Shown: positions 11,572 through 23,177 of the stretch, one piece after another
How the letters are laid out: the number at the start of each line of letters is the position of its first letter
How positions within the stretch are numbered: the stretch's first letter is position 1
NCBI GenBank assembly: GCA_037178675.1
Contig: JAYMGJ010000565.1
Span: 1-39,980, forward strand
DNA: 39,980 nt
DNA from: Scleroderma bovista
Lineage: Eukaryota > Basidiomycota > Agaricomycetes > Boletales > Sclerodermataceae
Direction of reading: 5' to 3'
Program-made: the position numbers and the translations under genes
The notes under the pieces: generated by a model
Told to the model about the DNA's origin: nothing
Databases searched by the model: none
Seen by the model: the letters and a program-made list of their open reading frames with translations, nothing else

Positions 11572-11802
11572 ATGGCACGCAGAGCAGCTCCTCAAAATGC
11601 AGTCCCAGGCCTGTTCGCTGCTCCTCCCCCTAGACGCGCCATTCATGATCCCAATGAACCTGCGTTCTCGCGCTTCGTACGGGAAGAAATTTGGGCTCCG
11701 GAAAAGCTTCCTGGGAACGTCAGTATCGTGACGGGAGTTGTTGTTTTTGCTGCTGGTATACTCGCCGCCAGGACTTGGGGAGATATTTTGGTACCCGCTT
11801 AA
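11572..11802 (+). CDS. Small single-span protein, TOM6-like
   Basis: A single-exon gene of 76 residues. The N-terminal half is basic and proline-rich with PNEPAFSRFVREE. Residues about 49-66 form one hydrophobic span (VSIVTGVVVFAAGILAAR), and the chain ends WGDILVPA. This layout (short soluble N-terminus, one C-terminal span, short tail ending near LxPx) resembles TOM6, the small subunit that stabilises the mitochondrial outer-membrane import pore. The match is by architecture and a few tail residues only, so another small mitochondrial membrane protein is possible. It begins 1.18 kb from the divergent kinase gene. Confidence 0.5.
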   Translation: MARRAAPQNAVPGLFAAPPPRRAIHDPNEPAFSRFVREEIWAPEKLPGNVSIVTGVVVFAAGILAARTWGDILVPA

Positions 11803-14356
11803 GGTTGCGAACGCGCAGCGGCGATCCGGGTGTGGTTTGCATGCAAAGTACGGGTATGCTTATCTTGTAGTATGTGTTTCCTCGTTTATCCGACATAGGT
11901 GATTCTCATCGCCCCTCACTTTTTTCCCAGTCTGCAATGTGTTGATTTCCCTTACTTTCGTCCCGCAAAGCATACTATAATCCCAGCCCCGTCATGTCAT
12001 CATGCTCTGATGTAGAACGCAATATATTATTTCTTTCAAATCATCGCCCTGCACCCCTTAGTGGATTTGACAGAGATCTTGAAGGGCATGTCCCTTTTAG
12101 TCTGGGTGCAGCGGTTTACTATCTGCGCAGCGCCCTATTTGGTTCCCTCTCAATCTCCAAAAGAAATGCTTCTGCTGATAAGGAAGATGATACAGCGGGT
12201 TGATACCGATTGGCTCAACATATGAGCAACCTGATAGTCCCTACCAATGGTGGCAGTAATCCCTAGTGGGAAAACTAACCTCGCAATTCAATTGTTCGTC
12301 CGTAAGTAGAGGTGCGTCTCGTGATCATGGTGTGGCAAGGAAGCGAGCTCCCAATTTCCCCACATTTCCTTGACTCGCCGTTTCCACTTGTTTTCAACGT
12401 TGAGAATTCGGCAGTTCGCCGAACTTTGCCCATTCTTCGTTTAATTCAGAGTGTATGGCTCTTGGTAAGTTGTCTAACCATTCTTCATTCCGTTTTAAAC
12501 CCAGAAAATATCCGTTTCATTTTTCCACCTGACACAACCTGACACAATTATTTCGTTAGATATTTCATCCTTCCCCTGGCCGGTCGTCGTACTGCATCCA
12601 TTCTTCGGCAGTTGATCCCCTCCACTGAGCCTGTCCTTCTGTTCTCTGCACACCACACTCACCAGGATCGCGCGCCAGGCTACCGTTTTTTAGGCCTGTT
12701 CTCTTAGTTGGTTCGGCTAACGTGAGGGCTGGGTCAACGAGATGCCTGGACATTCGTGTTTGCAAGGTCCGCAGTTCACGCTGTGGCACTGGCAAGCCAG
12801 GAAAACTACTGTCGACGTCTCCCCTCATGTAGCCAGGCGGATTCCACGCCTGTCTTCCATACCCTGCCTTCCCTTGTCCCCCGAAGCGCCCACGTCGAAT
12901 CTCCATGGATGGACAGTGACTCCATCATGGAGGCGCTGCAGTAATGTGAACATCCTAAGCGCTGCCTCCGCCAAGCTCGGACTGTCTTCCCCCATGAGGC
13001 TAACGGACGATTTTTTACCGGAGAGTCGGGTAGCCAAGACAAGCATTCTCACTAGGAATGTGGTGCGCCACTTTCTCTATTCCTCTGTCATCGGATTACT
13101 TAGTAACATGTTTTTAGGGCTCCTTAGTGCTTTCCACCTCTTCAACATCAATCCATCCCGGGTTTTTACACGTTGACGCCTCGGAACGTTCGCAAGCAAA
13201 TTTTCTGTCCGCGGGGAACTTGGACATAGCCAGCTGATGACGGCTCAACAAAATGGTCTGGTTGCTGAGCTGCCACAACTGACTTATCCTTGCCACGATA
13301 AAACCATAACATGCAAGTTACGACATGTAGGGTGTTTACTCCCGTCCTTTCAAATGCACATACACGATGAGAATTTTCAGTATAGAATCGATCCTCCGCG
13401 GCCCCGAACGAACACGAGCGGGAAACTAAGGAGCGGTGTGATGAAGAAAATCAAAATTCAGGGTACGAACTATATCTAGGGATGGCGGTGTCGCTAGCGC
13501 GTTCCAGACCTGTAGTTTGAGCCCTAAGATGTTGTAGGTTTTACGAGTGAAATAAATCGGGTCAAAAACCCCAGGACATGTGACTTGTACAGTCTGTGAG
13601 GGGAAAGGCCGGAGTGTTGTAATACTGGATCGGTCGGATAAACCGACCTAGAGGTTGGAAATGATAAATTTACGAGTCAGCATTCGAACCGGAGGAAACA
13701 GATTATGACATTCGTCTTTGCTTTCCTGTCACAGGCCATTCTGGCGCCAATGGCTGTCCCCTTGTGGGGCACAAATTCCAGATGCAATCCGAGGATCCCA
13801 CGAACGGCATCATGGCATGCATCCCATGAGATCAACAACAACGTTAAGTTTGAAGAATCTCGCTTGCCTCAATGGTTCAAGCCGCTGGGCGGCAGCGAAG
13901 ATCTATGTAGTTGGAAACAATGCGCAGTCGGAGATGATGCTTCTATCCACACCTGAACTAACATTCTTCGATACGAGGGGCTCTCTTTTTAGCGACCGAC
14001 CGACCGTGGCATTGATCAATAAAATTGTCCTTTCTGAACCTTTTTTGTTTGAGCTTTCCCCCATCCGATGGCCAATGAGATCTGCACACGTAGATCAGCA
14101 ACACGAGTGAGCGTACTAGTATTTCTAAGAGACATGAGCGAAAGCAAAGTGTAGGTGAATGCATGGACTAAATCGACCGAATGTATTTGACGGTGGTATA
14201 CAAATGCACGATGTGACGAGTAAGGACCAGTAACGCGGACAGTAAACGAAAGGGATAGCAAGATGTTGACACAAAGAACATGGTGCAAAGCGGAATGCGC
14301 GAAAACCGTCTATATGGTCCATGAGTTTTTTTTTATCGTCCCAGAGGCTCCCTAGA
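11803..14356. other. 2.5-kb stretch without a recognised gene
   Basis: Several open frames of 70-145 codons occur here (for example plus 12742-13176 and minus 12565-12906), but none shows a family motif, signal peptide or consistent exon chain. A short hairpin, GGTCGG-ATAAA-CCGACC, lies at 13632-13648. The right part is the 3' flank of the HMG-box gene. Confidence 0.45.
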
Positions 14357-15858
14357 TTAATGCCTGCGTTGGGCACCTCTCCCTAATCCGGGGGGAGGGG
14401 ACTGTTGCATTTGAGAATAATTAGGTAAGGGTTGTGAGGAGGGCAGCGCATCCCTAACGTGTTGGTACGGGTTACGGGCCGTGGATGAGCCGGGAAAAGT
14501 TGACTGCACAGGTTGCTGGGGAGGATATGGACCCACGTCGTAGTTTACACTGGCTCGACCTTGTTGAGATATGGCCTGCATGGCGGAAGAGTACGACGGA
14601 GTTTGCGACGCGGAAGGGAGTGTCGAATAACTAATCTGAGAGTTGCCCTGAGTCGGAAAGAACGGGGCAGTAAGTGTCGGGAAGCTGTAGTTGGAGGAAC
14701 GGGGGCCGGGGGCCGCACCCGGATCCAATTGATTGGCACTGGGCCATCCGTGCGAGGGCATCTGCTGCCCATACCCACGCCTCTCCCTGGCATGTGCATG
14801 ATCTTGATTACTTTGCGGCCATGACTGAGTTGGTATTCGTGTTGGGCCATCTCCAACAGACGACGACCAACGCTCATCCTCGCCTGGCATCGCAAAGTAC
14901 GACAATTGCACTTGGGAAGGTTGAAAGCCCTGGTAGAATGGAGGGCCTGAATCCAGCCCATGAGCAGAAGGTTGAGCCATTGCAATGTCAGATTGGGGCC
15001 GCTCATGGTGCGACGAGGGGTATGGCACACCATGCTGTAGCCCGTACGCTGGCGGCTCACTGGGTGAGTAAGTAGCGCCTCTAGGCTGAGAAGCCGCACA
15101 AGAGCTGGGCGCTGTCTCTGCGGAAACGCTCGAGTGGCGAGTGTCGTAACCAGTGTATCTGGACTCATCGAGATCGGCCGCCGCGTCGACGGGGGAGGGG
15201 TCAGGATACTCCAGTGAACATTCGTCAATAGAATCCGCAGTGGATTGCAGGTCCGACGACCCAATGCTCGCGTCGGTCTTCCTGCGCCTTCGACTGTTGT
15301 TTGGCCGACGTTTGTACACGTAGTCAGGATACTTCTGGTTGAAGGTATCTTTGAGTTGTTTGGCTTGATCCAAGTAAAATTGCTTCTCCGACTGTAAACG
15401 TTATGAATTGAGTTGAATTCCCAAGGTGGAGATTCCGTACGGTATCCATCGCGTTCCACTCCCGACTCAGTATCTTGCTGATTTCGCCGGTACGCATAGA
15501 CTGATTCTCTGCTGAGACCTGAGGTCGCCGTCTGCGTGCAAAGATCATAAAGGCATTCATGGGCCGCTTTGGTGTGCCATCAGGATTTAAGGATTGTGAA
15601 GTCAAAGAAGCATTAGGATCATCTAAGAAACGGCGCATAGTAGGAGGCATAGTGGAAGTTAACAAGGGTCGTACCGTCCAGGTCTGTGTCCATTTTGTTA
15701 GGATCTGAGTAAACCAAATTTCCGGCATCATCAATCTCTGAACCAGAAGGGGATCCATGATCATAGACATAGGCTCTGGTTGGTCTGATGTCGAACGAGC
15801 CGGAATGTTCCGTCACGGTGCCATGTCGACTTGTGAGTTCAGGGTTGGGGACTTGCAT
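14357..15858 (-). CDS. HMG-box transcription factor (MATA/SOX-type)
   Basis: Predicted sequence-specific DNA-binding protein acting in the nucleus. Three exons: 15858-15675, 15622-15441 and 15391-14357, giving 466 residues with consistent phase. The HMG box (about residues 80-155) begins GTPKRPMNAFMIFARRRRP and continues through MRTGEISKILSREWNAMD. It is completed across intron 2 by SEKQFYLDQAKQLKDTF and YPDYVYKRRPNN. The RPMNAFMIF start and the YPDYVYKRR end are hallmarks of the MATA/SOX class, which binds the DNA minor groove and bends it. A basic RRRRK patch after the box is a likely nuclear signal. The remaining about 300 residues are rich in Ser, Pro, Gln, Tyr and Gly, like an activation region. 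Members in mushrooms include mating-type-linked and fruiting regulators, but this box alone does not say which. Start chosen at MQVPNPELTS; upstream codons look non-coding. Confidence 0.9.
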
Positions 15859-18823
15859 GTCAACAAGTGGAACAACGAGCAGGTTCCTCGGAAGAAGATG
15901 ACGGCCGGCGGACGTGGAACAGCGTGGTTGGGAGACTAACCAGCTCTGCCTTCTGTGAAGGGGGAAGTCAGCAGAGGAGCTCCAGACGACTACGAACCAG
16001 AGGAAGGCCTGTGGTTGGCCCAAATAGTCTGCTGGAAGCTGCAGGCTCGGGGGCTGGGGTGTTCTTTGACGTACTCTTAAAAAAACAAAACGTTTAAACA
16101 TGGCAATGCTGGCGAGGCAGACATAACCAATTGTTGTCGAAGTGATCGTAGTACACTTGACCGCCGGTAAAGCCCACACATGCACAACTTCGCGGAGTCC
16201 TCTAGTACGCTCTAGTTACTCGCTTGCAGGGTCGATATTCCATTGTCACAGAGGGCCAGCCCCACAGGAAAACATGTTCCACGGCTTCTCAGAACCCGAG
16301 GACCGTGACAGCATGACAAAGTTTGCAGTCCTGCCATTGCTGACCGGTCTGGCCGCATCATGGGCCTCAAGGCTTCTTGGTACTTTGTTTTTTTTTTTTT
16401 TTTTTGTCTTTTTTATTCCGCGCACGGGTCGGTATGATGTTCCTCTTCAGGCTAGATCCTGATGAAAAAAGTTCCGTTTTTCGAAGTGTTCGGAACCCCA
16501 ATAACTTCACTTAACGTGGATGCCAATTCGACTCGAACATACGGAGTCTTATCTCAGGGTCCTTCCACCCGTGTGTTTTGCAAGGTTATAAACGTGGCGT
16601 GGTGTTTTAGTCTCGAGCCACTTACAACGAAGCCCGGAGCTGAGGCGTTAATCAATGTGGAAAACAAAGCCCATGATGTTCCTCGCCCTGCAGGGCCTGA
16701 TACGCGGCGGAGATCGCTGAGAAGATGAAGCGAGTTTCAAGACTACCGCGAGCAAAACTTCTTTTGGCCAACCCCCTCGCCGCGGCCATGGAGACATTAA
16801 TCTACAATTTGCTTAATATTCCTCTGATTCTCACCCTTGTCCGTTTACCAATGTTGAATCATCGTAACCAGCCAATCTGGCAGCTACCGGTTTATTAAAG
16901 TAACTAATCACTTCATTTTATACCTCCACTTGACCATCTCCTTACTAATTGCCATGCATGTTTTTCTTCGGTCGCAGAAGGTATGTACCTTCGCCTGAGC
17001 TTGATGGCTCACAGACCCTTCATACGCCGCATCAGGGAGTACCCCGAAACTTTCTTGTTCGCTGTCATATTATGTGTAAGCCTATCTACTTATCTGATCT
17101 TCCGATCACTCCTTCATGCTGTGCATGCACCTCCACGGCGTGGAGGTGACACCACCAGGAGTATGTAGAACCCTTTCCTCATTCTTCTCATTCTCGGTTT
17201 ACCCGAAAATCGGGTCTTTGACCATGAAAGCATCTTTTGGATATTCCCACATGCTCGAGGGGGATCTGCGTGGGCAAAAAAATTTGAAATGATACTACTC
17301 TAAGTATAATTACAGGGTTTCTTGACTGCACAGCTCACTACTGTGCATTGTATTTTCAGCTTCCCATTCACATCGAGATGACCATGTGAAATACTAGGAT
17401 GGTGACCCACTTGTGTAAACGGAGAGTTAGAAGAGAAACGGCGTCCAGTCTAATAGCACCACATCTTCGCCACCCCAGCCCCCATCCCACTCATTTTGGC
17501 AGGATACCTTCTTGGAACTGATCTGATTGTCGACATAAAAGAGCGCCCGGATTATTACACGGAAACACGCTTCTTTCTGTCGGCATCAGCCGTTACCAAT
17601 CTTTACTGGCCAATCACTGTGTTATCAAGACAGCTCAGCAACAGAGAACGCCGATCATTGGTTATGCCCTGGTTTGACCCTTTAAAGCATCAATTTTAGC
17701 TCCTGACTGGATGGCAATAATATTGACGCTCAGTATCTCGTAGACGCGATCAAGGTTCCAAGAGCCTTTAACGAAGACCTTTTTCAGGATTCAGGCTCAC
17801 CCTCGCCCATTTCACCGCAATCAATGAGAAGCATAAAGAGTCGATCTTCGTGGGCAATTCTTCCGGACGTTATCCACAAGGCTCGCACCCTCCTCTTGTG
17901 GGCCAACCCCAAGCGACGACCACGATATATCCTAATGTGGTTTTCCGCTGTACTTGTGGCAGACTCCGAATCAGGAACGTGCTTCTTCGGTGCAGTGGAG
18001 GGCATCCTCTCCCGTAAGTTGCAAGGTGACTCACACGGAACAACGTGGTGCCCAAGAATGTCGATGCCTATGAAATTGGAAGTCGTAGTAGGGAGTATGA
18101 GGCATTGGAGCTTCCATTCTAACTTCCCTGGCATCCGGATATGGCCGGAAAATAGAACGTAAAGGGGAGGACCGAGAGATGGGATGGTGAAGATAGATGA
18201 GGCGGAGGTACTGACGTGGCCGTTTTTCTTTCACTGCCCACCTACGGATCACGGTCTTTCATCACGGCATTGCTCTCTGGCGTGCTTTCGCAGAGCCTAT
18301 AAAACAGTTTCGTTCCTATCATATTCAAGGTAGAATTGGAGCCAGAGTGGTGGGAATACCTTCCGTAACAGCAGGTGAGACCCAGCATCTGGACAGATTG
18401 TATAAGGCCAATAAGTACATCAGTCCGAGGGAGTTGCAGAAGTTAAAATTTGAAGCGCCAAGTACAGTTTCCCTTCAGTGTCAATGTAACAACTTCGCAC
18501 TCGACCGTTACAACGAATAAGGTTTATCTGAGCAGTCAAACTCGCATCCCTCCATGCCTCCAGGTTATTTACAAACAAGGCATAATAGACTCCGAGCAGG
18601 AGGCGAGTTCACAGCATGTAGCACACGGCGATACGGTTTACGAGAAACACGATAACTCACGGGTCCGGTGTGGGTTGAGGCGGAAATTATAGGGCCGAAA
18701 CATCGTGGGCGTCTGTGCTGCATGTTTTCAATGAGGTCAAGCTCCCCAATAAGAGACATTGAGCAGTCACTTACGGGTCCCAAATGACGCGAGTACAATG
18801 CATGAAATGTGTGCCCCCCACCG
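15859..18823. other. 3-kb stretch without a recognised gene
   Basis: Holds the promoter side of the HMG-box gene and the 3' flank of the F-box gene. There is an 18-nt poly-T run at 16388-16405. A 54-residue frame with one hydrophobic segment starts at MAHRPFIRR, inside 16983-17168; it could be a small membrane protein but has no supporting motif. Other frames (17784-18162 on both strands) overlap each other and look like chance. Confidence 0.4.
16388..16405. repeat. Poly-T tract, 18 nt
   Basis: Uninterrupted run of 18 T on the plus strand, about 0.5 kb upstream of the HMG-box gene start. Confidence 0.85.
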
Positions 18824-20851
18824 TCACTTCAATATAACCATTGCACCAAGTTCTTCCAACGATAACAGCTGATCCTCCGTAATCGGCGGGCAGTCTTCCA
18901 GATGAACACATGTAATGCTGCTGGGATGCAACGCTTCCTGAATTGGGATTAGGGTGGATACAGCACCTGAATATAACCCAAAATCAGCATGCCGGGAAAT
19001 GTTGGCTCCTACGCTGCGGGGCTTCTTCAAGGGGCGTATCTGTCGACCCAAGACAGCCGAAGCCACGTCCACCCCGATCGCGTCTGGAGTAGGCGTAGAG
19101 GTGTCGACCAGACTCGACCTAGCGTATACCACAGAGTATAAGGTTTCAAACTGGAAGTCGTTACAACTCCACAGCACTAGTTCTTCTAGTCGTGGACAAA
19201 CACGGACTCCGCATGCCCTTGTCGCCCGGCGAGTTTGTCCATTAGAAACACGACCATAAGATTCCGCCAACGCACTCAACACCGCAGCCACTCCTGTGCA
19301 TCCTCCAAGTGTGAGACAGACTAGACTTGGCATGTAAGCAAGGATTGCCTTGCCATGACCAAGAGGAATGTCGAAATAAGAGAGCGTGAGATGAGTGAGG
19401 TGTGGGAGACGTGGATCCCTAAAGATAGATTCCAGCCGTGAAAGTGCAGGTAAACCCGGTTCCTTGCGTAGGTGTCGTCCTACGAATGCAATATCAAGTT
19501 TCTCCAAGGCGGGGAAGAGAAACTGCCTAAGCGATGATGAAGGGGTGTCTTCGCTCTGACAGCTAACATTGAGTTCCTTCAGCGAGTGTAAGGCCACAAC
19601 GTTTGCGAGTGGCTCAGCTTGTGTGAAAGAATCCTGGTCGCCGATATGATTTCCACGGAGCTGCGGAATGTCGTACCGCTTACTGGAAGACTGTGCAATC
19701 AGAAGATCAATACGCTCCAGTTGGGGCGAATTCAGAAGGGACAGGAAGGGGTAGACGTCTCTAGGATATATGTATTGCCAAGCAAGGCGCCTTAACTCGA
19801 GCAACTCGATTGCACCAATGGGTACACGAGTTTCCTGAGGAGAAGTGGTCCCCTGATGATTCGCTTGTGTCCCAGAAGGAATATCCCATACAGGAGTCAC
19901 TCCAATCATGGACAACTCGTGGATTTGGGGAGTGTGTTTTAACAACTGGGTGATTCGTGACATTGTTGGTACAAAATAGGATTGCCTGACTGTGGTCCTT
20001 CGTCGACGGGAATAGGAGAGTTCGAGTACCTGCACCGTTCGTAACAGGTAGGATGGGAGTCTCGTAAGCGATACTTGCTCTAAACGCAAATCTGCAAGGG
20101 CACTATTGGTCGGCGTGAGATCGGCGCCAAGCCTTTCGTCTACAGGGACGAGCGTCGGACGATTAACACCGGGATCTTCAGAACTGACTGCAAGATCGAG
20201 ATGCCGGAGTCTAGAAAACCTCCTCATACATAGAGCACGAAACACCAGTGATATCGTCGCTGTAAAATGACACTCAAAGGTGATAGATCGGATCCGGGGG
20301 AAATGGGGAGTGAGGAGTTCTATAAGCCCCTCCGTTGTATTGCGCTCGGAGGCGGCCAGCAGTGGAGCATTTTGGACAGACTCATCAAGCGGTGAAACGA
20401 AAGTGAACGTGAGTTCTGAGCGCCCAGAGCGGTCCAGAAATGCTTCTATTGGTGGGCGTTTGAAGACAGTGCTTCTGTAGGAGATGAACGACCAGAGTTG
20501 GGACGTGGCCAGGGCAAGTTCACGCCATGTGCGGCAGACATGGGAGATGAGCACGGGAGCTGGATTGTACGGAAGAGGAGACGACTCCGCATTCTCCCCT
20601 GCGCAAATGAGAAAGATCTGGATCAGAAGCTCTGAGGGAAGCCAGTTGACAGGGATCTTCTGTCTGCGGAGCTCTGCCATTTTGGAGGTCAAGGCCACTT
20701 TCTCTGCCTGGACAGATTCACGAAGTCGGTTCATGTCTTTGAGTATGCGAGTGAAGTCATCCTCCCGGCGCTGCAAGACAGCGAGTTGTGCAGCAAGGAC
20801 TTCGATCTCCCGGTCAATGGTGTGGGGGTTCCGTGGTGACATGTTGGACAT
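18824..20851 (-). CDS. F-box-like protein with N-terminal coiled coil
   Basis: Single-exon gene of 675 residues if it starts at MSNMSPRNP. An upstream in-frame ATG at 20950 would add 33 mostly hydrophobic residues that do not fit the family. Residues about 10-65 form a heptad-rich coiled coil (IDREIEVLAAQLAVLQRRE). The F-box-like motif follows at about 66-120: IPVNWLPSELLIQIF, then ISHVCRTWRELALATSQLWS. The rest is leucine-rich and made of irregular repeats, as in the large basidiomycete F-box families. It presumably binds targets for an SCF ubiquitin ligase; no target can be inferred. The lack of introns over 2 kb contrasts with all other large genes here and is common in these expanded families. 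Confidence 0.85.
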   Translation of the reverse strand: MSNMSPRNPHTIDREIEVLAAQLAVLQRREDDFTRILKDMNRLRESVQAEKVALTSKMAELRRQKIPVNWLPSELLIQIFLICAGENAESSPLPYNPAPVLISHVCRTWRELALATSQLWSFISYRSTVFKRPPIEAFLDRSGRSELTFTFVSPLDESVQNAPLLAASERNTTEGLIELLTPHFPRIRSITFECHFTATISLVFRALCMRRFSRLRHLDLAVSSEDPGVNRPTLVPVDERLGADLTPTNSALADLRLEQVSLTRLPSYLLRTVQVLELSYSRRRRTTVRQSYFVPTMSRITQLLKHTPQIHELSMIGVTPVWDIPSGTQANHQGTTSPQETRVPIGAIELLELRRLAWQYIYPRDVYPFLSLLNSPQLERIDLLIAQSSSKRYDIPQLRGNHIGDQDSFTQAEPLANVVALHSLKELNVSCQSEDTPSSSLRQFLFPALEKLDIAFVGRHLRKEPGLPALSRLESIFRDPRLPHLTHLTLSYFDIPLGHGKAILAYMPSLVCLTLGGCTGVAAVLSALAESYGRVSNGQTRRATRACGVRVCPRLEELVLWSCNDFQFETLYSVVYARSSLVDTSTPTPDAIGVDVASAVLGRQIRPLKKPRSVGANISRHADFGLYSGAVSTLIPIQEALHPSSITCVHLEDCPPITEDQLLSLEELGAMVILK

Positions 20852-23177
20852 CGAAATTAGCTCGAACGGGACAAGTACAGAGTCTTTGTTTGAAAAGAGT
20901 ACCCAGAACAACAGAATTATTATTGTACAGATACCATCCGTCACTAACAAGTTACTACTATGACTGGCAACAGTGCAAGCTTTCCACCGTATTGGGAACA
21001 GAGTCCTTGTAAGCTCCTGTAAGTTTGGACGTGGTATGTACTACTAGTAGACTGCTAGTGAACAGACCCAATGATTTAAACTCCGCCCAGGTATAAAATT
21101 GCGGCCTTTCAAATCTTTTTTTTTCTCTCTACTGCGACAGCTCGAAAGCTACGAGGCTCGTCACGTACAGGGGATGTCTTTTGACATTCCCCTTCTTCGC
21201 GAGCGGGTCAAGGTCTGAGCATTCTAGTCTCCCTTGATAGACTCTTACTGGGTCCAGTCTTAATGGACTGCGCGGCGTACCAGACAGGCAGTGGCTCGTA
21301 CCATTCATGCTCGAAGACAGACTCTAGAGAGCTGGTCAGCCTACTTTGCAATGCGTCGTGGAGACCGGGTGGTGGCGTCTTGCACGTGGCCATGGATCAA
21401 AGTCGCTCTATCGCGGTGGTGTGCCACGTAGTGGTGCCAGCGTTGCTGTTGCATGCCTGAGCTTTGCGGCTTGCGGCTTGCTGGATAACGATGCCCCCCG
21501 AATACCATTGGGGTGGAAGGCAGCATAGGTGTGCGACCAAGATGTTGCACTAGACTAACACCTTTGCACTGACCTGCATGGCGTGAGATGAGCCTTGTTA
21601 ACTTAGCAGGTGGACGCCCCGATGTCTGAATATTGGACCGTATAGGATTCAGCGTCGGGATACGACCTTCTCGGTGTGCTTTACTGCTGATATATCAGTC
21701 ATCGTCAACTTCAATCCTGACGAATGTCAGAGATATTGATATCCTAGCAATTGCTGTCACGGCCAGCTCCGTGCCTCCGTACGAGGAGCATTCTGACTTG
21801 ATCTTTGTCCCGTTGCGTGGCATCTCGCCCTTTAGTGCACTTTGTGGCTCGTAGGCTTGTGTCTACGAAACTCGATTCAGACTACTCTCGGACTGTCGTC
21901 CAATTTTTCTTCTCTTGCTCTTCGTGAGCAGTGTTTTCCTTCACATACCTCGGTCACTGACTGGGTCACCCTGAGGCAATGACCTATGCTTGATGCACAG
22001 TTTATTGTCTCAGAGTTGACTTATGTGTGATACATTCACTTGCTAGCCCCCAAGCATTTGTACTTCATCGGAGGTCCTCCCAAATTTGTCAGCCTTGTCT
22101 CCCGTCTTCTACTAGCCTACTAGCCTAGGGTCTGTTCTGATGGCTGCATGGGCTTCCAGCGGTTTGTGGGATTTCATCCTATCAGATGGTGAGATTGTTA
22201 TTTCTGTGTTTCTCCTTTATCGGTTACCGGACAACCTAGCATACTTGGCATATGTATGGGTTGTTGATTTATCTACTGAACTTGGATTTATTGTGCTTTG
22301 GAATGTCGAGAGATTACTCTGAAATTGTCACCTCCCATTTCGTCGCAGACTCGCAGTCGAGCGCTGAGTGCTGGATGTCCACCCAGAGAAGGGTTGCATA
22401 AATATTACATTTCGAATTTCCACTCGAAAAGCTGCCTGCGTTGGCAGAATGAAGTATAATTCCAACGCCCGGGATAACTAAGGATATACAACCCAAGATG
22501 CAGTGCAACATCTGAGACTGAGACAACCGCGAAACGGTGAAATCCAATTCCGGACCACACTGGTGGCTAGTGATCACGATCGCCATCTGTCTCGATCTTG
22601 ACGTCTCCCGCCGTTTCCCCGACCGTCTGTACCCCGACTCGAACACGCAACTCAAGTCTCACTTCGACAGCGCACTTCCGCAGTAGGAATACGTTGGCGT
22701 CTTTCGTCTCCATCGTTCGGGCAGCTTGATCTCGAGCACTATAGGTGAGTACTTGAGTTTTCATTCTTTAGCGTTGTTCGCTGCGTTCTGACATCCATCG
22801 CCACGATTTCGGCTGCTTTTCTGTCGTCTTCAATGCGATGCACATACCTGTGCTCGCGCCGTTCGACTCATCCACGGCGTTGCTGAGGTGCTCAGCCTCA
22901 AATACACGCTGTCTCGTGTCTTCAGCGCCCCAGGTACGTGCCCACACCGTTTCCATGGCCTATCCCGGCCGTTTCAGCGCTGTTCGACATGCTCAACACG
23001 TCCGTCGACACTGGACCAAGGAGGGTTCACTATGAGGGTGAACCGAACATTAACGCGGTCAATCTGCGCTGTTTTACCCACCGAACCAGCCAGTTCAGAG
23101 ACTCTTCATACGTACAAGATACAACGAAGAATATAATCAGTGAAAACATCCATATCTATACAACCGTGACTAGTCAT
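20852..23177. other. 2.3-kb stretch without a recognised gene
   Basis: A TATA-like site at 21092 on the plus strand is followed by a pyrimidine tract and an ATG at 21174 that opens only 14 codons. A relatively GC-rich piece at 22560-22990 has mutually overlapping open frames on both strands but no family signature. The right end is the 3' flank of the decayed carrier copy. Confidence 0.4.
21092..21098 (+). promoter_or_regulatory. TATA-like box without an obvious gene
   Basis: TATAAAA is followed 20-50 bp downstream by a strong pyrimidine tract and at 21174 by an ATG. The ATG opens a 14-codon frame starting MSFDIPLLRERV. The spacing resembles the TATA-to-ATG spacing of the acetate transporter at 30595. 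No downstream exons could be joined. Confidence 0.25.

Noticed and set aside
12565..13176. Overlapping open frames on both strands
   Set aside because: Neither strand shows a motif or a consistent exon chain, and frames on opposite strands compete for the same bases.
13632..13648. Hairpin GGTCGG-ATAAA-CCGACC
   Set aside because: A six-bp stem in 40 kb is expected by chance, and the flanks do not extend it.
16983..17168. Small membrane protein with one hydrophobic segment
   Set aside because: 54-61 codons, no family match and no supporting promoter or splice signals. Single hydrophobic runs of this size occur by chance.
20852..20950. Longer N-terminus for the F-box protein from the ATG at 20950
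   Set aside because: It adds a hydrophobic segment not expected before the coiled coil of this family. The ATG at 20851 is the better start.
22560..22990. GC-rich piece with open frames on both strands
   Set aside because: Looks somewhat coding-like, but no family could be recognised and no splice-consistent model emerged.
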